A stretch of 64,000 nucleotides of DNA from assembly GCA_020796225.1 (NCBI GenBank), contig CM036753.1, positions 69,555,865-69,619,864 of the forward strand. Direction: 5' to 3'. Both the position numbers and the translations under genes were made by a program. How positions within the stretch are numbered: the first letter of the stretch is position 1; every line of letters starts with the position of its first letter. This DNA comes from Arion vulgaris. Lineage: Eukaryota > Mollusca > Gastropoda > Stylommatophora > Arionidae. Below, piece after piece: positions 58,616 through 64,000 of the stretch. The notes beneath the pieces were generated by a model, which was not told where the DNA came from, searched no databases, and was given only the letters and a program-made list of their open reading frames with translations.

Positions 58616-59149
58616 TTACAGTTGGTAGAGAAAACTTGGTTCAAATTATGTGTTTTTATTTCTTTATAAAGTAGTATGTAGACAGTTATAAATGACCACT
58701 GATAAGTTTCAGTACTAAGTAGTTCATAATGCCCACACACAAAATAAACGAGAGAAGAAAAATAGTCTAGTATCCAACAGTGCAGAACCTTCAGCACAAT
58801 AATATTCCGGGGGTGACAAGTTACGTAACTTGTGTCAATTTATTTCTGAATCTATTACTGTCGTTTCTTTCAAATTGATAACATTATATTTCCAACATAC
58901 TTCGATAACAATTTGTTTATAATATTTGTAATCCCAGACGAACGTAAGAATAAATCGATTTGAAAGAGTAGTTGTGGTATTAAAGGTAAATAGAGTGCGG
59001 ATGTTTTGTCTAAGAAATGCAGTACTAAAGAACAAGTCTACCAAGCCTTGTCTTTTTAAGCAGTCAAATCTCAAGTAAAAAGAACATTTGCAGCAGATTG
59101 GAAGGCAAGCTCTGGATATTATTATGGAAAAAACTTATTGAAATACTTC

Positions 59150-59420
59150 AGCAGAACAGACCAGGTCAGTGTATTTTGATTACGTACCTGACGCTCCGGA
59201 CTCAATAGACGCTTTCAAAGACTAGGAATACGTCAAATTGCCATTGTCAACAGGCGGAACCGAAATATGAGCATGTCTTGCAAAGGCTGTCCCCTCCTGG
59301 GTGAGCTGAGAAGCAGCATGTGGCACACCAAGTTGACCTGAAAACTAAGCTCTGGGGAAACCTCACAAACTTGAAAGCGACTTCAGTTTGTTAGACACAG
59401 TAAATTAGGCACATAAGCAG
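59150..59420 (+). mobile_element. RNase H-type LINE C-terminal fragment
   Basis: EPKYEHVLQRL and LKTKLWGNLTNLKATS correspond to the segment at 47450-47600. Frameshifted. Confidence 0.5.
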
Positions 59421-59424
59421 AAAT

Positions 59425-60115
59425 CGCTGTAGAGGAAAAGAAAACTTAGTAAACGATATATACTCCTGTACCATTTGTTTTCGTAGCTAAAGTCCGAGAA
59501 CTTTTGAATAATACCTGGTATATAAAAGTAAGTGTCCAATTTTCTGTCAACTTTCTCTCTGTCATGTCTCAACGTTTACACTGCAACCCGTATATTTATT
59601 TTCGGATACTCTCAGCTGCAAGATAAATAAAAACCAATATTTTAATCCTTAGTACATGACGTAGCATAGATCTTTCGTTTCAGGGCATCTATACTCTTAA
59701 AATGCAATTGTAAAAATTCATCTAAATAAATTATTCCGCTTCCAAATCCTCATATGTACCTGTCCTAGGTACCACACACAAACTTGAACTTTGATAGTAA
59801 CTTAAGAATAGTTAAGAGTGACTTTAAGAATTATACCTAGTTCACATTAGGAGATTGGTAAAATAAAAATAAAACATTCATTATATGTGGAAACATTTAA
59901 GAATGTTAAATATACCAAAGGTGACATATGTAAACACGCTCTAAGGTAGTTTTGCAAAGTAGAAAAACAAGATACAGTTAGAAGTTACAGTTACAAGACA
60001 ACGGCACTGTAAAACATACATCATAGACATAGTGAAACGAATAATTTCTTTTTCTAACTGCTCTGTAACTATATAGAAAGCTCTTGGGAAAACTTTGTGT
60101 ATCTTTATATTGTAT
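59425..60115. other. No recognised feature
   Basis: AT-rich unique sequence. Confidence 0.45.
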
Positions 60116-60119
60116 CTTC

Positions 60120-60207
60120 CAACTGACATGCAGCTTCATAGAGGCAACCCATCTCATGGTTTAGACGAGCATACGAAACCGAACGCAAAGAAGAAGAAGA
60201 AGATATT
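60120..60207 (+). mobile_element. RNase H-type LINE extreme 3' end
   Basis: CATGCAGCTTCATAGAGGCA, CCATCTCATGGTTTAGACGA and CCGAACGCAAAGAAGAAGAA; the reverse complement of 61622-61710. Confidence 0.65.
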
Positions 60208-60689
60208 GTATCTTGTGAATTTTTTGAATTAGCACACTTCATTCCTTTGCAAATCATAGACAGACACAAACTGTTGGAAGTATTATCAATTTAGGGGGTT
60301 AATGACCACCTAATCATTCTATGCCAGAGCCTTTTAGAACTACCTTACTACATATATACCTGCTTCTTCGTTGGCATACAGTTTTACTGCAGTTTTCCCT
60401 TGTATTCATAGTAGTATTGAGTATTGGTAGTTGCCATTATTTCCTTGTGATGTTCAATAAAGCAGGGACAACACAATTCCACTTATTTCAATACTAATAC
60501 TATGGCTTAATTATCTTCATGAGCAATTTTGATTTTCCTCATCTCGGTTTCTGAGTATGTTTGCATTTCTTCGTAGTAGAGTCGTTGCCCCTACGTCCAA
60601 TACTCTCAAAACCGTTTACGACATGCGGGAGGAAACAGTGGTTTTATTCTTTGTTAAACAGGAAACAATACGGAAGTAGACAATTATAG

Positions 60690-61030
60690 ATCGTCTCAAT
60701 TTATGGACACTTTATTTTTATGGGTTTTTTTTATTTGTGTTACATGCCTTTTTTTTTGCTCTCCGCTTCTCGTTCTCTGAGCATACGTACTTAACAATTT
60801 TTCTGCACCTTCCCCGGCCTCTGGCTGTTTTCTGTATGTCTTCCAAGGATAGTCCGACAACTGATGTTGATTGATGAGTCTATTCAAACGCCTTTTGTGC
60901 TGCTCTTTTCTTGCCCTCAATCTTCAATCAAAGCTCTTGCAATCTAGCAGTTGACGTGGATTGGTTGAGATGAAAGTCCTCTTTGTGACCACAATCTATG
61001 AGGGCGTTCAGAATGTCAGATCTATCCATT
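60690..61030 (-). other. Possible decayed coding relic
   Basis: The minus strand reads low-complexity basic sequence (EQHKRRLNRLINQHQ) with stops. It may be retroelement-derived; I cannot name it. Confidence 0.2.
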
Positions 61031-61282
61031 GACTAACCCTCCACCCCAGAAATGGTGGCAGAGCCAACTAGTCTGTCCGCTCTTTCTTTACCATCAATAT
61101 CCATGTTTCCCAGTGATAAGACGAATGTATTTTTAGGAGTTGTTGATCCTTGTGATGATTAGTTCATTTTCTGCGCCCGGATCCAGCCACAACCTTCCGA
61201 ATCATCCCTAAAGAGTAACTCGGGATGCACGCATGAGTGTATTCAAACGTCAAACCTTCACCAACAGATGTCTTCATTTTGC

Positions 61283-61441
61283 AAATTTAGACATAGTTTC
61301 AAGGAAATACAGTGAAACAAACGCATAATGACATCAAATTTAGACATAGTTTCAAGGAAATACAGTGAAACAAACGCATAATGACATCAAATTTAGACAT
61401 AGTTTCAAGGAAATACATTGAAACAAACGCATAATGACAAC
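61283..61441. repeat. Array, 53-bp unit, 3 copies
   Basis: The unit contains CATAGTTTCAAGGAAATACA and GTGAAACAAACGCATAATGA. Confidence 0.95.
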
Positions 61442-61619
61442 CGTTACCAGTCTAAATAAGCAGTAACAGCAATAGAATATTATTATATTAACTCTTCCAA
61501 TACGGTAATTTCCATGATAAATATTCTGAGCGTGCAAATTATAAAACAAGACACCGTATGAATCAAAACATTCAGTAGAAAGAAAAGTACTCGCTAGATC
61601 CATTTTCTTTTTTATTGTG

Positions 61620-61990
61620 TGTATCGTCTTCTTCTTCTTCTTTGCGTTCGGTTTCGTATGCTCGTCTAAACGATGAGATGGGTTACCTCTATAAAGTTAT
61701 ATGTCAGTTGGAGTTCCTTGATAGTTTCCTCCGTAACTTGCTCTGTAAGCCTCGTTCATGAGGCCATGTTTCGTTTCGTTGGTGTATGTATAATGAACAT
61801 GACTGCATGATGTGCTCTGGTGTCCGTGTTTGTCTGACATGCACACTATCCAGTCTGATCAGACTTTATTCTGTGCATGTGATGGTTGAGTCTGTAGGGA
61901 TCTGTTCTTAGGCTAAAGATTGGTATGTGCTGTTTTCTGTTTAGTCTGCTGATGGGATCTTGTGGGTGTTTGCTGTGGGTTTGATATAAC
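61620..61990 (-). mobile_element. RNase H-type LINE 3' end
   Basis: TTCTTCTTCTTTGCGTTCGG and TCTGTTCTTAGGCTAAAGAT match 18230-18670. Confidence 0.7.
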
Positions 61991-62017
61991 ACTTCAAGGA
62001 AAAACATATCTTCAAAC

Positions 62018-62540
62018 CGACTTCCCAGTTAAAGTACTATCATCGTATCAACTTCCCAGTTAAAGTACTATCATCGTCCGAACTTTCCAGTTAAAGTACT
62101 ATCATCACATCAAATTCCCAGTTAAAATACACATCGTATCAACTTCCCAGTTTTTTATTTGTTTTTTTAGATCCAGAAGCACTTGAGCTGAAAGCTCTTC
62201 GGCTCGGTTTCATTGACATCGTAACCCTTCGGTTCGGTGCCACGAACACCGTAAATCTGGGGAACCTGTGGCTTTTCTGCCAGTCCGCGGAGTTGAACCC
62301 GCACTCACAGAGGACTTGTCACCCGTAGTCCAACGCGCTACGAACACGTTGGGCAGGCGGGCCAACTTCCCAGTTAAATTACTATCATCGTATCAACTTC
62401 CCAGTTAAAGTACTATCATCGTATCAACTTCCCAGTTAAAGTACACATCATTACGCCAACTCTTCCCAGTTAAATTAACTCATCATTATTCCAACTTCCC
62501 AGTTAAAGTAACTCATCGTTATACAACTCCTAGGTTAAAG
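62018..62540. repeat. Minisatellite, about 32-bp unit, about 10 copies, SINE-interrupted
   Basis: The unit contains CTTCCCAGTTAAAGTACTAT and CATCGTATCAA. It is split by SINE-D at 62170-62362; later copies decay. Confidence 0.92.
62170..62362 (-). mobile_element. SINE-D copy (tRNA-derived)
   Basis: GATCCAGAAGCACTTGAGC to GGGCAGGCGGGC, with an A-rich tail (T-rich on +) at 62150-62169. It is flanked by CAACTTCCCAGTT on both sides. Confidence 0.82.
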
Positions 62541-62959
62541 TACTCTGAACATTCTGATATATATATTTTGAAATAGTGCTATGGTACTTAATATACGAAA
62601 CTTGATACTATAAACAAAGTACCAAATGACAACATGTGTTAGTATACATTTCATTATAAAGTAAATTCTGAATCACATATTTGGGGGAGAAAAGAACACG
62701 GTTTTAGCATGCTTACACTGGAAGTTAATGCAGAACAGAAGCAACGAGATAATCTTGTCTTTTTTCTATCGCTCTTTCTGTCAGAGAATGAATTTACATC
62801 ATGGGGGCCAGTGGCCTTGATGTATGTCACGGTAAATTCAAGGTTCCCCTGTGTTCCGTACAGATAAGTTTGCATGGAAAATGTTTTAGGTCAATACGTT
62901 ATTCGGGTATCAGCATACACATCTCAAAGCTAGAATACATGTATGACATTTTCCAGAGC

Positions 62960-63345
62960 TTTGTTCTTCTTACCTTTCAGCTGCCAACAGAGCACAGGTC
63001 TTCAACAAACTTATTCCAGCTTTTCCTCTCTCATGCCATCTCTTCCAATTCTTTCCATTTTTTCCTATCTTTTTCATATCAGTCTCCAGCTCTCTTCTCT
63101 AGGTCTTTCCCTATTCCTCTTTCCCTGCGGGTTCCAAAACATTGCCTGTCTTGCAATGCTTCTGGTCGGTCTTCTCAATCTGTGTCCTATCCATCGCCTG
63201 CGTCTCTTTCTAAACTCGTCACTGGTATCGCGATATGCTTCTTCTTCTTCTTCACCTTTGAGCTCCCAACGGAGCACAGGTCTTCAACAAACTTCTTCCA
63301 TCTCTTCTCTCTCTTGCCATCCATCGCGATGTGCGGAAACCTACA
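62960..63345 (-). mobile_element. LINE C-terminal fragment with duplicated 3' end
   Basis: The minus strand encodes RKRRRRWIGHRLRRPTRSIA, RQAMFWNPQGKRNRERPREE. The text GAGCACAGGTCTTCAACAAA occurs at 62991 and 63274. Confidence 0.65.
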
Positions 63346-63374
63346 AATCTGATCTGGTCAGAGCGGATCAGATC

Positions 63375-63490
63375 AGATCTGGAGAAAACCGAGGGAGGCT
63401 GCGGTGATACGTAACAAATTGGCGCTTCAGGACAAAGACACGTATGTATGGTATCACATAAGCAAGCAAAAATGCATAATAAAACTGTAT
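63375..63490 (+). repeat. Dispersed repeat J
   Basis: It matches 42765-42870. Confidence 0.5.
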
Positions 63491-63574
63491 AGGGAGCTTT
63501 GTTACATCGACATATCTTTGAGTAACCAACATCGAACGTCTAGAACATATGTTGTTTAAGCTTAAAATAGCCAG

Positions 63575-63640
63575 TTCTTTATCTGAAGATGAATCTGAAG
63601 ATGAATCCGAAAATGAATCTGAAGATGAATCTCGTAGTCG
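63575..63640 (+). repeat. Short acidic-coding repeat
   Basis: GATGAATCTGAA units read SEDESEDESENESEDES. It could be a transposase N-terminus relic or chance. Confidence 0.3.
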
Positions 63641-63759
63641 CACTCTAAATACCAGATGCCTTGTGTCAAATGAAAAACTTTTCGTGTGGGAGTCTCTCCA
63701 TGCTTTTCTGAATGCGTGTTGTTACAATCAAAGTTGATTGTTGATGCCTTCGAACTCGA

Positions 63760-63865
63760 AGAAGGCACGTCTGTATGGCAAGAGGCACTAATAATAGGAA
63801 AGCATGCCTTCACGCAAGTGTTATACCAGCCACACTGACTACGTCTGAATTTATAGTGGATGTAC
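63760..63865 (+). repeat. Dispersed repeat I
   Basis: GTCTGTATGGCAAGAGGCAC, CTTCACGCAA and CTGACTACGTCTGAATTTAT match 16985-17115. Confidence 0.5.
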
Positions 63866-64000
63866 ACAGAAGAAGTTCTTGGTGAGACAAGTTTATATTC
63901 ATCTGTATCGTATTGGTGCCATTTTGTATCTAGTCTGTCTACCTCATAGATTCCCAAACTTTTTCGGCCCACCGCCCACTTTGCACAATATAAACTTTGT

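Overview
The window is eukaryotic nuclear DNA from an invertebrate animal. It has GT-AG introns, tRNA-headed SINEs, decayed LINEs, hAT transposon remnants, microsatellites and an unusually dense set of minisatellites. There are no operons, ribosome binding sites or bacterial-style gene packing. A lophotrochozoan, probably a mollusc, is my best guess from the nucleoplasmin-type protein and the style of the LINE and SINE remnants. That placement is inference. One protein-coding gene is supported: a nucleoplasmin-family histone chaperone on the + strand. Its ten short exons run from an ATG at 2426 to a TAG at 38514-38516, so about 36 kb of the window is one gene that is nearly all intron. Exons 1-4 encode the nucleoplasmin core (FW.IELN start, acidic A1 loop, GSGPVTISGNH signature). 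Exon 5 and the later small exons encode an acidic and lysine-rich tail. Exon phases chain correctly except in exon 3, which is two bases short of the expected frame, and in an optional exon 6, which is one base out. Layout: 1-2.4 kb holds 5' flank with LINE pieces and microsatellites. From 2.4 to 38.5 kb the gene's introns are filled with tandem arrays (unit 9-62 bp), two high-copy SINE families (called A and B here), several LINE 3' ends, a 260-bp hAT MITE with an 8-bp target duplication, and a 310-bp TA-flanked MITE inside a LINE. Intron 9 carries a 2-kb frameshifted LINE reverse transcriptase. Straight after the stop codon, 38.65-39.97 kb is a run of successive arrays (16, 13, 13 and 20 bp units). 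From 40 to 64 kb I see no host gene. This part holds a 1.8-kb hAT element with an 8-bp duplication that hosts nested insertions, Penelope-like inverted repeats, LINE C-terminal fragments, SINEs and further arrays. The most striking pattern is that tandem arrays repeatedly arise inside transposable elements. Three neighbouring copies of one tRNA-derived SINE (50.3-54.5 kb) each have a different internal segment amplified (40 bp about 15x, 64 bp 3x, 55 bp 6x). A LINE C-terminus near 47.6 kb contains a 15-bp array, and a SINE-B copy contains a tandem duplication. Most long open reading frames in the window are products of stop-free repeat units and are not genes. The family labels SINE-A to SINE-G and LINE-alpha, -beta and -gamma are local names used only here.
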